Of a stretch of 64,000 nucleotides of DNA, positions 53,606 through 63,376 are shown one piece after another. The notes under the pieces are model-generated. The model saw nothing but the letters and a program-made list of their open reading frames with translations, was not told the DNA's origin and ran no database searches. The stretch is from Pedobacter planticolens (lineage in GTDB: Bacteria; Bacteroidota; Bacteroidia; Sphingobacteriales; Sphingobacteriaceae), in assembly GCF_014172375.1 (NCBI RefSeq), contig NZ_WNXD01000001.1, positions 1,364,001 through 1,428,000 on the forward strand, given 5' to 3'. Both the position numbers and the translations under genes were made by a program. Position 1 is the stretch's first letter. Every line of letters starts with the position of its first letter.

Positions 53606-55631
53606 ACTTTTACTCCTGTTTTTATTCATTGGTTTTGTAGCAAACGCCCAAACTCATGAAGATAATTTCATTAAAGATTTGATAGAGAGTTTAGCCGAAA
53701 ATCTACCCGACGATTATGATCTTTCTGAATTAGAAGACAAGTTAGTTTTCTTACAAAAACATCCCATTAATTTAAATAATACAAATCCAGATGAATTAAA
53801 AGGTTTAATCTTTTTATCTCCATTGCAAATCAGTAATCTTTTTTCTCATCTAAAAACTAATGGAAAACTGATAGATATTTTAGAATTACAAAGTATACCC
53901 GATTTTGATATCACAACAGTTGAAAGACTTCTGCCATTTGTAGCCTTAAATCAGTCTGATTTAGTTGATCGTATTACCTATAGAAACCTATTAAACTTAG
54001 GTGATAATGATTTGGTCTTACGTTTTGGAAGAGTTTTAGAAACACCAAAAGGTTTTACAGATTTACCTGGAAGCCATTATATTGGCTCACAAGAACGGTT
54101 TTTATTGCGATATAAATATAATTTCTCCAATCGTATTTCAGCATCATTAATTTTTGAGAAGGATGCAGGAGAACAGTTTTTAAAAGGAACTAAACAATTG
54201 CTTCTTGATTATCAATCTGCCCATATTGCTATTTTTAACACTGGCCGATTTAAAAAAATAGTTTTGGGCGATTACACCTTGCAATTTGGTCAAAGTTTAA
54301 CATTATGGTCGGGTTTCGCCTTTGGCAAAGCACCAGATGTAACCAGCGTTGCCAAAAAAGATGTTGGTTTAAAACCATATACTTCTGCAAACGAATATTC
54401 TTTTTTTAGAGGAATTGCCACAACAGTTACTCTTGCGAAATACATAGACTTCACTCCTTTTATATCTTCTCGGAAATTAGATGTTAGCTTAAGCTTAAAT
54501 AACGATGGTGAAGAAGTTCTTTCTAATGTTAATGAAACTGGTTTACACAGAACAGCGACCGAAATTAAAAACAAAAATAGTTTGTCTCAGCAGTTATTTG
54601 GAGGTGTTATTCAATACCAAAAAGACAACTTAACTATTGGAGCAATCGCATACCATTCTATTTACAGCAATAAATTTATTACAGGAAATGAAGTTTATCG
54701 AAGTTATAATTTCGTTGGTAAAAAGCTGACTAACATTGGTCTACATTATAATTATACCCATAAAAATATTTATTTCTTTGGCGAAGCTGGAAAAAGTCTA
54801 AATGGAGGTTTAGCTTATGTAAATGGTGTTTTAGTAAGCCTTTCTGCAAAAGTATCCGCTGTGCTTTTACACCGAAATTACGATGCTAATTATCATAATT
54901 TTTTTAATCAGGCAACTGCTGAAGCCAGCGAAGCACTAAATGAAAAAGGATTTTACGCTGGTTTAAATATCACACCTGTAAAAGCTTGGGCAATTGCTAT
55001 TTATGCTGATTATTTTAAATTCCCTTGGTTAAAATTTAGAGTTGATGCACCTTCGGATGGGTATGAAGTTTTAGGGCAAGTAACTTACACTCCTACAAAA
55101 ACTTTTAAAGCAGTTTTACGGTATAAATCTGAATTAAAACAGCAAAATACCGATTTGGATGTTCCAATTAATTATTTGGATGATGTCAAAAAGGAATCGT
55201 ACAGAGCAGATGTAAATTGGCGATTGAATAAATCACTTAGTTTTCAAAACCGATTAGAAGTTTCTCTATTTAAAATAGGCAGTACAAAAGCTGAATTTGG
55301 TTATTTAATTTATCAAGATGTAGGTTATTCTCCATTATTTTCTAAAATCTCTGGAAACATAAGACTTGCTTATTTTAACACACCATCATTTAATAGTAGA
55401 ATTTATGCATATGAAGACGATGTACTGTACAATTTCACCTTTGGCATGTATAATGGAAAAGGATTTAGAACCTATCTAAATCTTAAATACAAACTTATAA
55501 AACGAGTAGATATTTGGGCTAAATATGCATTATTCTGGTACAATAACGTAGAAACAGTTGGAACTGGGTTAGATGAAATAAATGGCAATAAAAAAACCGA
55601 TGTTAAACTGCAATTACGCTATCAATTTTAA
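53595..55631 (+). CDS. ComEA-like helix-hairpin-helix outer-membrane beta-barrel protein
   Basis: 678 aa. Signal peptide 1-18. Residues about 45-115 are helix-hairpin-helix, with PINLNNTNPDELKGL, then KLIDILELQSIPDFDI and VERLLPFVAL, the ComEA-type spacing of DNA-binding HHH repeats. From about 135 on, amphipathic strands ending with KLQLRYQF suggest a large outer-membrane barrel. It sits between a PorV-like barrel gene (11-nt overlap) and comEC (5-nt gap). I infer a DNA-receptor porin feeding ComEC; I know of no experimental test of this fusion type. Confidence 0.82.
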   Translation: MRFRLLLLFLFIGFVANAQTHEDNFIKDLIESLAENLPDDYDLSELEDKLVFLQKHPINLNNTNPDELKGLIFLSPLQISNLFSHLKTNGKLIDILELQSIPDFDITTVERLLPFVALNQSDLVDRITYRNLLNLGDNDLVLRFGRVLETPKGFTDLPGSHYIGSQERFLLRYKYNFSNRISASLIFEKDAGEQFLKGTKQLLLDYQSAHIAIFNTGRFKKIVLGDYTLQFGQSLTLWSGFAFGKAPDVTSVAKKDVGLKPYTSANEYSFFRGIATTVTLAKYIDFTPFISSRKLDVSLSLNNDGEEVLSNVNETGLHRTATEIKNKNSLSQQLFGGVIQYQKDNLTIGAIAYHSIYSNKFITGNEVYRSYNFVGKKLTNIGLHYNYTHKNIYFFGEAGKSLNGGLAYVNGVLVSLSAKVSAVLLHRNYDANYHNFFNQATAEASEALNEKGFYAGLNITPVKAWAIAIYADYFKFPWLKFRVDAPSDGYEVLGQVTYTPTKTFKAVLRYKSELKQQNTDLDVPINYLDDVKKESYRADVNWRLNKSLSFQNRLEVSLFKIGSTKAEFGYLIYQDVGYSPLFSKISGNIRLAYFNTPSFNSRIYAYEDDVLYNFTFGMYNGKGFRTYLNLKYKLIKRVDIWAKYALFWYNNVETVGTGLDEINGNKKTDVKLQLRYQF

Positions 55632-55636
55632 AAATT

Positions 55637-57733
55637 TTGACATTCAAATCTGAAATTGTTTTTGTAAGAATTTTACTACCATTTATACTGGGTGTTTGTT
55701 GCGCTTATAATTTTCAAAACCATTTATTAATTGTTTTATTATTGACATTAAGCGTAGTAGTACTAATTTATTTAACTGTTATTAATATATTTTATAAAAC
55801 GTTAAAAGCTTATAATTTTAAGGGCATAACCGGCATATTTTTCTATTTCTTTTGCTTCACATTAGGTGGATTGATTTGCTTGGTAAATACTCAATCTTTA
55901 AAAAAAGATTATTACGAAAATCAGCAATTTGACTATTTAAAAGTTTGGGTGAATAATGAGCCGCAACAAACAAATGATATTTTACGGTTTGAAGTTGTTG
56001 TTACAACTGGTTATACACTTAACAAATCTCAAAATGTAAGCGGAAAACTATTGATTGCTTTAAAAGTTGATAGCTTAAATCCTGTAAAGTTAAATTATGG
56101 AGATGAATTGATTATTTCTTCAAAAAACTTACCTGTAGAGCCATCATACAATCCATCAGAATTTGATTTTAGAGCTTGGTTGGCTGCAAAAAACGTATAT
56201 CACCAAACATTTATTAACCAAAATCACTTAATAAAACTGAATAGCAATAAAGGCAATCCAGTTATAAAATATGCCATTGAAGTACGGCAAAGACAGGTTG
56301 CCATTTACAGAAAACTGATACATAATAATGAAGCTTTTGCCGTTGCATCGACTTTAGTTTTGGGTTATAGAGCAGATTTAAGTAAAGAAACTTTAGCCGC
56401 ATATAGTAAAACTGGAACAATACACGCTTTATCAGTATCAGGAATGCATGTTGGCATTATTTACATCTTTTTAAATTGGGCATTATTCTTCTTGGATAAG
56501 AAAAGAGCTTTGAAGATTTTTAAACTAGTATTAATCTCTTTCTTAATTTGGTATTATTCACTTTTAACAGGGTTTTCTCCATCTGTTCTTCGCTCTGCAA
56601 TTATGTTAACCGTTTATATTTTGGCAAAAGCATTCAATAAAAATAGTAACAGTTATAATATACTGGCATTTACAGCTTTTTGTTTATTGGTGTATAGTCC
56701 TTTCTTAATATGGGATGTTGGCTTTCAGCTTTCTTTTTTAGCAGTTTTTGGCTTGATTTATTTACAGCCTAAAATTTACAAATGGTTTTATATTAAAAAT
56801 AAATGGTTAGATAAATTATGGGCAACTATCGCATTAAGTTTAGCCGCACAAATTGCCACTTTTCCGTTAAGCATTTACTATTTCCATCAGTTTCCGCTGT
56901 ATTTTATTTTTAGCAATTTATTTATTCTGCTTCCATTAACAGCAATGATGTATTTGGGAATTGGAATTTTAATGCTACGTCTTTATTTTTTAGCACCAAT
57001 TTTCGAATGGATAATTAATTTCACTAATGCTGGCCTAAAATGGATTGCAAACCTCCCCTTTTCGGGCATTACGTCTATTTGGCTTAACCAATGGCAATTA
57101 ATTTTATTAAGTTTTACACTAGTTATTTTTATCATTGCTTTAGTAAATTATAAGAAAAAACTCCTTGTCGTTTCTATACTTTCCATCTTAGTTTTTCAGT
57201 CATTTGCTGTGTATTATAAAATATCAGCTTTGCAGCAGAAAAAGATTATGTTTTTTAGTCTCCGCAAAAATTATGCTGCCGCTTTTATAGATGGAAACAA
57301 TGCAATTCTATTAACCGATTTAACCGCTAATAACAAAAATTTCGAATTCTTTGTTAAACCAGCACTAGATCAAATGCAAATTACAAACATCCACTTTGTG
57401 AAATGGGAACAGGATACGGTATTAAATACGTTTGTTAAAAAAGAGCATCAGCTTACCTTTCATCAATATCATATTTTATTGTTAGATGATGATTTTAATT
57501 ACAAAAAAATCGATCAATTACCCAAATTTGAAAGCATTTGGTTACATCAAAATCCACGAAAAAGCATAGCTGATTTACGTTCTGAAGTTCTATTTTCAAC
57601 TTTGCTAATAGATGCAAGTAATAAGGATTATATGATTAAGCGTTACGAGGAAGAAGCAAATAAATTTCAGTTAATAGCTCATATTTTAAAGAAAAATAAT
57701 TCATATTTGATAGACCTTAACGTATTAAAATAA
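55637..57733 (+). CDS. comEC: ComEC/Rec2-family competence membrane channel
   Basis: 698 aa. The N-terminal DUF4131 region (about 25-190) is followed by the Competence domain with GTIHALSVSGMHVGI and SPSVLRSAIML, and about ten helices. The C-terminal 160 residues occupy the place of the metallo-beta-lactamase domain but have no HxHxDH motif, so the nuclease part is degenerate. ComEC translocates single-stranded DNA through the inner membrane during transformation. Start codon is TTG at 55637, 5 nt after the HHH-barrel stop. The enoyl-CoA hydratase follows after 1 nt. Confidence 0.92.
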   Translation: MTFKSEIVFVRILLPFILGVCCAYNFQNHLLIVLLLTLSVVVLIYLTVINIFYKTLKAYNFKGITGIFFYFFCFTLGGLICLVNTQSLKKDYYENQQFDYLKVWVNNEPQQTNDILRFEVVVTTGYTLNKSQNVSGKLLIALKVDSLNPVKLNYGDELIISSKNLPVEPSYNPSEFDFRAWLAAKNVYHQTFINQNHLIKLNSNKGNPVIKYAIEVRQRQVAIYRKLIHNNEAFAVASTLVLGYRADLSKETLAAYSKTGTIHALSVSGMHVGIIYIFLNWALFFLDKKRALKIFKLVLISFLIWYYSLLTGFSPSVLRSAIMLTVYILAKAFNKNSNSYNILAFTAFCLLVYSPFLIWDVGFQLSFLAVFGLIYLQPKIYKWFYIKNKWLDKLWATIALSLAAQIATFPLSIYYFHQFPLYFIFSNLFILLPLTAMMYLGIGILMLRLYFLAPIFEWIINFTNAGLKWIANLPFSGITSIWLNQWQLILLSFTLVIFIIALVNYKKKLLVVSILSILVFQSFAVYYKISALQQKKIMFFSLRKNYAAAFIDGNNAILLTDLTANNKNFEFFVKPALDQMQITNIHFVKWEQDTVLNTFVKKEHQLTFHQYHILLLDDDFNYKKIDQLPKFESIWLHQNPRKSIADLRSEVLFSTLLIDASNKDYMIKRYEEEANKFQLIAHILKKNNSYLIDLNVLK

Positions 57734-57734
57734 C

Positions 57735-58514
57735 ATGGTTGAAGAACTTGTTTTATATAAAGTAGCTGATAGAATTGCACATATTACACTAAATCGTGTG
57801 GATAAACGCAATGCGCTAAATCCAGAATTAGTGAGTTTATTGACGGATTATATGCTAAAAGCAGCCGAAGACGATGAGGTTAAAGTAATTATTTTAAAAG
57901 CTAATGGCGATACATTTAGCGCAGGAGCAGATCTTGCGTATTTGCAACAATTACAGCAAAACTCGTACGAAGAAAACTTGGCAGATTCTAATCGTTTAAA
58001 AAACCTGTTTACTACAATTTCCTATTTACCAAAAATTGTAATTGCTCAGGTAGAAGGACATGCAATTGCTGGTGGATGTGGTTTAGCAACAGTTTGTGAT
58101 ATTATTTTTGCAGTTCCTGAAGCAAATTTCGGCTATACAGAAGTTAAACTAGGATTTGTACCAGCAATAGTTTCTTGTTTTCTACTACGCAAAACAAGCG
58201 AAACTATTGCTAAAAAGCTTTTATTAACTGGAGATCTTTTTCCAGCGGAAGAAGCACTAAAATATAACCTGATTACTTTTGTAACAAAAAGAGAAAATAT
58301 AGCTCAAAGTGTAACTGATTTTGCAGTAAGTTTGTGCAACAATACCTCCGCGAATGCGTTAATGGTAACCAAACAGCTCATAAATCAAACAACTAATTTA
58401 GGATTAGAAAAGAGTTTGGAAATGGCTGTACAAATTAATGCAAGAGTTAGGGAAAGTGATGATTTTAAAAAAGGAGTTTCATCTTTTCTTAATAAGGAAA
58501 AAATTAAATGGTAA
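57735..58514 (+). CDS. enoyl-CoA hydratase/isomerase family protein
   Basis: 259 aa crotonase fold. GDTFSAGADLAYL gives the first oxyanion-hole strand and AIAGGCGLATVCDI the second; the Glu of FGYTEVKLGFVPA is a likely catalytic residue. Overall pattern resembles methylglutaconyl-CoA hydratase (leucine catabolism) more than classical crotonase, but substrate is inference. It starts 1 nt after comEC, so is co-transcribed with the DNA-uptake-like genes with no obvious functional link. Confidence 0.9.
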   Translation: MVEELVLYKVADRIAHITLNRVDKRNALNPELVSLLTDYMLKAAEDDEVKVIILKANGDTFSAGADLAYLQQLQQNSYEENLADSNRLKNLFTTISYLPKIVIAQVEGHAIAGGCGLATVCDIIFAVPEANFGYTEVKLGFVPAIVSCFLLRKTSETIAKKLLLTGDLFPAEEALKYNLITFVTKRENIAQSVTDFAVSLCNNTSANALMVTKQLINQTTNLGLEKSLEMAVQINARVRESDDFKKGVSSFLNKEKIKW

Positions 58515-58532
58515 ATAAAATCTAAAATTAAT

Positions 58533-59183
58533 ATGATGTTTAAATCTATGAAAACTGGCGTTTTAGCCGCAATCTTAATTAGCTCAGCAATAGTTGCTAA
58601 TGCTCAAAAAAAATTAACTGAAGGTTCTTTAGTGTATGGTATTGAATATAAAATCGATGCCCCTGGAGCTCCTGCAGAAAACAAAATAAAATTTAATGGA
58701 GATATTTCTAAAATGGAAATTGAGGCTGGACCTGCATCAATTGGTGTTTTCATGGATCTTAAAGGTGGAACTGGTTTGGTTTTGGTAGATGTACCAGTTG
58801 CTCAAATGCAAAAAGCGGCTAAATTAACCAAAGCTGATGTGGAGGAAATGAATGCAAAAAAACCTAAATTATCTGAATTTAAAGCAACGGGTGAAAAAGC
58901 GGTAATTGCTGGTTATAATGCAGAAAAATACACCTACAAAAGTGATAAAGATGATGCAGTAATGTGGCTAACTACAGAGCTAGAATTACCTTTAAACATG
59001 GTTACTGCTGACTTTAAAGACGTTAAGGGTACTGTAATAAAATACTCAGATTCTAAAGCGACAATTACCTTAAAATCTGTTAGTGATGCTAAAGTAGGTG
59101 CACTTTCTGTAACAACTATTCCAAGTGGATACGACGAAATTACCTATGCAGAATTAAAAGCAATGCAAGGCGGAGGAGAATAA
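58533..59183 (+). CDS. DUF4412 family secreted protein
   Basis: 216 aa with Sec signal (to VANAQ near 25). The mature part fits DUF4412 (EMNAKKPKLSEFKATGEKAVIAGYNAEKYTYKSD), a beta-rich periplasmic domain of unknown function. It has conserved AGYNAEKY. Two ATG codons occur at 58533 and 58536, and a third at 58548; any is possible. Monocistronic in the 59184-59245 gap context. Confidence 0.8.
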   Translation: MMFKSMKTGVLAAILISSAIVANAQKKLTEGSLVYGIEYKIDAPGAPAENKIKFNGDISKMEIEAGPASIGVFMDLKGGTGLVLVDVPVAQMQKAAKLTKADVEEMNAKKPKLSEFKATGEKAVIAGYNAEKYTYKSDKDDAVMWLTTELELPLNMVTADFKDVKGTVIKYSDSKATITLKSVSDAKVGALSVTTIPSGYDEITYAELKAMQGGGE

Positions 59184-59245
59184 TATCTCTCTCAATACTA
59201 TATTAAAATCAGGTTTTTATTCATGGCTTTTATTAAATTGCGTCA

Positions 59246-61111
59246 ATGTTTAAAAACCTGATTTTTTTTGCTCGTTTTTTTCTGTTTTGGTTATTGTTTT
59301 TTGCGGTAGATAGATTAGTTTTTCTTTCCATCTTCCATAAAAAACTAAGAGAAATACCTTTTGGAGAAAGAATACCAACCTTTTATTACGCATTAAGGTT
59401 AGATTTATCAATGGCGGCTTATTTAGCTGTAATTCCATTGCTAGTTTTTTTATTTTGGTACTTTACTAAAAGAACATCGCTTAACTTTAAATGGGTTTCC
59501 GTTTACAATAAAGTTTTAATAGTTCTTTTTGGCTTTTTTTCAATTGTAAATTTCAATACGTATCGCGAATGGGGCATTAAAATAAATTATAGCGCCTTGG
59601 CTCCCATTATAGAAACGCCAAAAGAGGCTATGGCATCTAGTGGTTCCTCTCCTTTTATGTTTTCCATGTTTATTTGGGCAATATTAATTGGATCAGGTTT
59701 TTATCTCAATTTTATTCTCCTAAAAAAGCAAATCAATTTTGTTAAAACTCCAATTTTGATAAAATCTATTGTTGCTATTTTATTATTAGGATTTAATTTT
59801 CTAATAATTAGAGGTGGTGTTGATGTAGCTCCAAATAACCAAAGCATGGCTTATTTTTCAAAGTATGAGATATTAAATCACGCTTCACTTAATACCGAAT
59901 GGAATTTAATATCGAGCATCTTAGCGTCAACAAAAACTAATAAAAATCCTTATTTATATTTTGATAACGCAGCTGCAGAAAAACAAATTTCTGAATTATA
60001 CAAAGTTGAAAAAGACACCACTATTTCCATTTTAAAGACTCAAAAACCTAATGTTGTTATCTTTATTTTAGAAAGTTTCACAGCAGATTTAACCAAAACA
60101 TTAGGCAATGAAGAAGGTATTACACCTAATTTTGATAGTTTAATAAACAAGGGCGTTTTATTTACAAATATTTATTCAGCAGGAAACCGTACTGATAAAG
60201 GGCTAATAGGTACATTGAGCGGTTTCCCAACATTAGGAACAGGAAGTATAGTGAAGTGGCCAGAAAAAATGCAAAAAATTCCAGCTATCAGTCAAAAACT
60301 CTATCAAAATAAGTATCAAACTTCATTTTATTATGGTGGTGAATCTGAATTTGATAATTATAAAGCATTTCTACTAAGTCACAATTATCAGAAACTGGTA
60401 GATAAACACAGTTTTGAGAAAAAGGATATGAATTCGAAATGGGGAGCTTATGATGGACTTGTTTTTAATAGGCAATTACAAGATATCAATCAGGAAAAAC
60501 AACCTTTCTTTTCTACCATTTTGTCTTTAACCAATCATGAACCATTTGAATTACCTACGACCCCTAAGTTTGGAAATAAAGATATTATTCAGAAGTTCAA
60601 AAGCACAGCTTATTATACAGACTCTTGTATAAATGATTATTTAACAAAAGCCAAAAAGCAATCTTGGTATAAAAATACACTGTTTATCTTTATTGCAGAT
60701 CACGGTCATTTGTATCCAAAAAACAAGTACGAGATTTTTCAACCTCAACGTTATCACATTCCCTTACTTTTTTATGGGGATGTAATTAAAGATGAATATC
60801 AGGGAAAGAAATTTGATAAAATTGGAAGTCAGCAAGATGTTGCAGCTACTTTATTGGCTCAATTAAACATTCCACATAAAGATTTTTTATGGAGTAAAAA
60901 CCTACTGAATCCTTACAGTAAACATTTTGCTTTCTTTAGTTGGGATAACGGTTTAGGCTTTATTAATGATAACCATTGTGTTACATTTGATAACATTGGC
61001 AAAAATATTTTGTACAATAGCAACCCGAAAGATAGCGCACAAACACAAATAAATCTTAATTTAGGTAAATCCTATTTACAATCTGTATATCAACAATTTA
61101 TAAAACTATAG
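59246..61111 (+). CDS. LTA synthase-like membrane sulfatase
   Basis: 621 aa. Five N-terminal helices (about 1-195), then a sulfatase-fold domain: VVIFILESFTADL with Glu metal ligand, NRTDKGLIGTLSGFPT holding the nucleophile Thr, and IADHGHLYP for Asp-His metal ligands. Related Gram-negative proteins transfer phosphoglycerol or phosphoethanolamine to lipids or glycans from the periplasmic side, and not lipoteichoic acid. Substrate unknown. The peptidase gene starts 1 nt after its stop. Confidence 0.9.
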   Translation: MFKNLIFFARFFLFWLLFFAVDRLVFLSIFHKKLREIPFGERIPTFYYALRLDLSMAAYLAVIPLLVFLFWYFTKRTSLNFKWVSVYNKVLIVLFGFFSIVNFNTYREWGIKINYSALAPIIETPKEAMASSGSSPFMFSMFIWAILIGSGFYLNFILLKKQINFVKTPILIKSIVAILLLGFNFLIIRGGVDVAPNNQSMAYFSKYEILNHASLNTEWNLISSILASTKTNKNPYLYFDNAAAEKQISELYKVEKDTTISILKTQKPNVVIFILESFTADLTKTLGNEEGITPNFDSLINKGVLFTNIYSAGNRTDKGLIGTLSGFPTLGTGSIVKWPEKMQKIPAISQKLYQNKYQTSFYYGGESEFDNYKAFLLSHNYQKLVDKHSFEKKDMNSKWGAYDGLVFNRQLQDINQEKQPFFSTILSLTNHEPFELPTTPKFGNKDIIQKFKSTAYYTDSCINDYLTKAKKQSWYKNTLFIFIADHGHLYPKNKYEIFQPQRYHIPLLFYGDVIKDEYQGKKFDKIGSQQDVAATLLAQLNIPHKDFLWSKNLLNPYSKHFAFFSWDNGLGFINDNHCVTFDNIGKNILYNSNPKDSAQTQINLNLGKSYLQSVYQQFIKL

Positions 61112-61112
61112 T

Positions 61113-63284
61113 ATGAAACTAACTAAACTATTTATTGCTATTGCAGTTGTGGCCTTTATTGGCAACGGCAATGTAAAAGCGCAAAGAGGTGGCATTAACT
61201 GGACTAAAGATGGGAACAGTTATTATCAAAATGCTGGTGGAGAAATCGTCACCATTACTTTACCAAAAAATGAAAGCAAAACAATTGTAAGTAGAGCATT
61301 ACTTACTCCAGCAAATGCTTCCAACCCTTTAAATGTAAGAAGTTTTCAATTAACTGTTGACGGTACAAAAGCACTTATTTACACTAATACCAAAAGAGTT
61401 TGGCGTCAAGATAGTCGTGGAGATTATTGGGTAGCAGATATTGCAAATAATACCTTAAAACAAATTGGAAAAGGCAAACCAGTTTCTTCATTAATGTTTG
61501 CTAAGTTTTCTCCAGACGCAACTAAAGTAGCTTACGTTAGCGAGCACAATGTTTACGTAGAAGATTTAGCTACTGGAGCAATTAAAGCATTAACTACTGA
61601 TGGAACTTCTAGAATGATTAACGGTACATTTGACTGGGTTTACGAAGAAGAATTTAATTGTTTAGATGGTTTTAGATGGTCTCCTGATAGCAAATCAATT
61701 GCTTATTGGCAAATTGACGCAACTAAAATCAAAAACTTTTTAATGATTAACAACACCGATTCTATCTATTCTTTTACCGTTCCTGTAGAATATCCAAAAG
61801 TTGGTCAAGATCCTTCAGCTTGTAAAATTGGTGTGGTTGATATCGCAACTGCAAAAACAAATTGGTTAGCAGTTCCTGGAGATAATATCCAACATTACAT
61901 CCCTCGTATGGATTGGATTCCGAACACAAACGAAGTTATTTTGCAACAATTGAATCGCGAGCAAAATGAAAGCAAATTATTTATTGCAAATGCTACAACT
62001 GGCTCAGTAACGGAAATTTATAAAGAAAATGATAAAGCTTGGATAGATCCACAAGATAGTTTTGTGTGGTTAAATGGAAACAAAGAGTTTGTTTATCAAA
62101 CCGAAAAAGATGGTTATACGCATTTATATCGCGTTAACAGAGATGGCAAAAAAGAAACATTAATTACCAAAGGCAACTATGATGTGATTAGCGTTAACTT
62201 AATTGACGAGAAAAATAACACAGTTTATTTTATGGCTTCGCCAACAAATGCCACTCAAAAATACTTATACAAAACTAAATTAGATGGAAAAGGAAAGCTA
62301 GAAATGGTAACTCCTTCTGTCCTACCTGGCACACATAGTTATTCAATTTCACCAAATGGCTTATACGCTCGCCATAGTTACAACAGCTCGGTGGTTGCTC
62401 CAGTAACAGAGTGGATGAATTTTACGACCAATAATCCATTAACTATGGAAGGAAGTATAACGAACCAATTAGCTAAACAAACGCCGCCAAAAAACAAAGT
62501 AGAATTCTTTAAAGTAACTACAGAAGATGGAGTTGAAATGGATGGTTGGATGAAAAAACCTGATAATTTCGATGCTACTAAAAAATATCCTGTTGTATTT
62601 TACGTATATGGCGAACCTGCTTCACAAACTGCTGCAGATGTTTGGGGCGCTGGCAGAAACGGCTTATACGTTGGTGATATGGCTAAAGATGGCTACATCT
62701 ATATTTCTATGGATAATCGTGGCGCTCCAGTTCCAAAAGGTGCAGCATGGAGAAAAGCGATTTACAAAAACATCGGTGTAATCAATATTCGCGATCAGGC
62801 AATGGCTACTAAAAAATTATTGGCAACCTATTCATTTATGGATAAAGATCGCGTTGCAGTTCACGGCTGGAGCGGTGGCGGTTCATCAACCTTAAACTTA
62901 TTATTCCAATATCCTGATATTTATAAAACTGGTATCGCTGTAGCGGCGGTTGCCAACCAATTAACTTACGATAATATTTATCAGGAGCGTTACATGGGCA
63001 CTCCTTTTCCTACCACAGAGGCCTATGTAAAAGGTTCTCCTATTACATATGCTAAAAATTTGGTTGGAAATCTATTGTACATTCATGGTACTGGAGACGA
63101 TAATGTTCATTATCAAAATGCAGAAATGTTGATTAACGAATTGGTTAAAAACAAAAAAGTATTCCAAATGATGAGCTATCCAAATCGTACACATGGTATT
63201 TTTGAAGGCGCAGGAACAAGTGAGCATTTAGCTTTAACTTATACTAAATTCTTAAAAGAATACTGTCCACCAGGAGCTAGATAG
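61113..63284 (+). CDS. DPP4-like S9B family dipeptidyl peptidase
   Basis: 723 aa with Sec signal (residues 1-23). An eight-bladed beta-propeller precedes the alpha/beta-hydrolase domain. The DWVYEEEF segment is the DPP4 Glu-Glu substrate-binding motif. The catalytic triad is Ser587 in GWSGGG, Asp in GTGDDNVH and His in NRTHGI. It would remove N-terminal dipeptides with proline or alanine at position two in the periplasm. The residue after the nucleophile is Gly where DPP4 has Tyr. It begins 1 nt after the LTA-synthase-like gene. A terminator follows. Confidence 0.93.
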   Translation: MKLTKLFIAIAVVAFIGNGNVKAQRGGINWTKDGNSYYQNAGGEIVTITLPKNESKTIVSRALLTPANASNPLNVRSFQLTVDGTKALIYTNTKRVWRQDSRGDYWVADIANNTLKQIGKGKPVSSLMFAKFSPDATKVAYVSEHNVYVEDLATGAIKALTTDGTSRMINGTFDWVYEEEFNCLDGFRWSPDSKSIAYWQIDATKIKNFLMINNTDSIYSFTVPVEYPKVGQDPSACKIGVVDIATAKTNWLAVPGDNIQHYIPRMDWIPNTNEVILQQLNREQNESKLFIANATTGSVTEIYKENDKAWIDPQDSFVWLNGNKEFVYQTEKDGYTHLYRVNRDGKKETLITKGNYDVISVNLIDEKNNTVYFMASPTNATQKYLYKTKLDGKGKLEMVTPSVLPGTHSYSISPNGLYARHSYNSSVVAPVTEWMNFTTNNPLTMEGSITNQLAKQTPPKNKVEFFKVTTEDGVEMDGWMKKPDNFDATKKYPVVFYVYGEPASQTAADVWGAGRNGLYVGDMAKDGYIYISMDNRGAPVPKGAAWRKAIYKNIGVINIRDQAMATKKLLATYSFMDKDRVAVHGWSGGGSSTLNLLFQYPDIYKTGIAVAAVANQLTYDNIYQERYMGTPFPTTEAYVKGSPITYAKNLVGNLLYIHGTGDDNVHYQNAEMLINELVKNKKVFQMMSYPNRTHGIFEGAGTSEHLALTYTKFLKEYCPPGAR

Positions 63285-63301
63285 TCCAAATTATAAAAAG
63301 C

Positions 63302-63337
63302 AAAAAACCTCAAGTATTTAATATTTGAGGTTTTTTT
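63302..63337 (+). terminator. Rho-independent terminator of the peptidase gene
   Basis: Stem AACCTCAAGTAT / ATATTTGAGGTT with A-run before and seven T after. It lies 17 nt past the stop and probably ends the transcript that includes the LTA-synthase-like gene. Confidence 0.88.
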
Positions 63338-63376
63338 ATTTGAAAAGCAATTTCAGTATTTCATTTGATACTTCAC

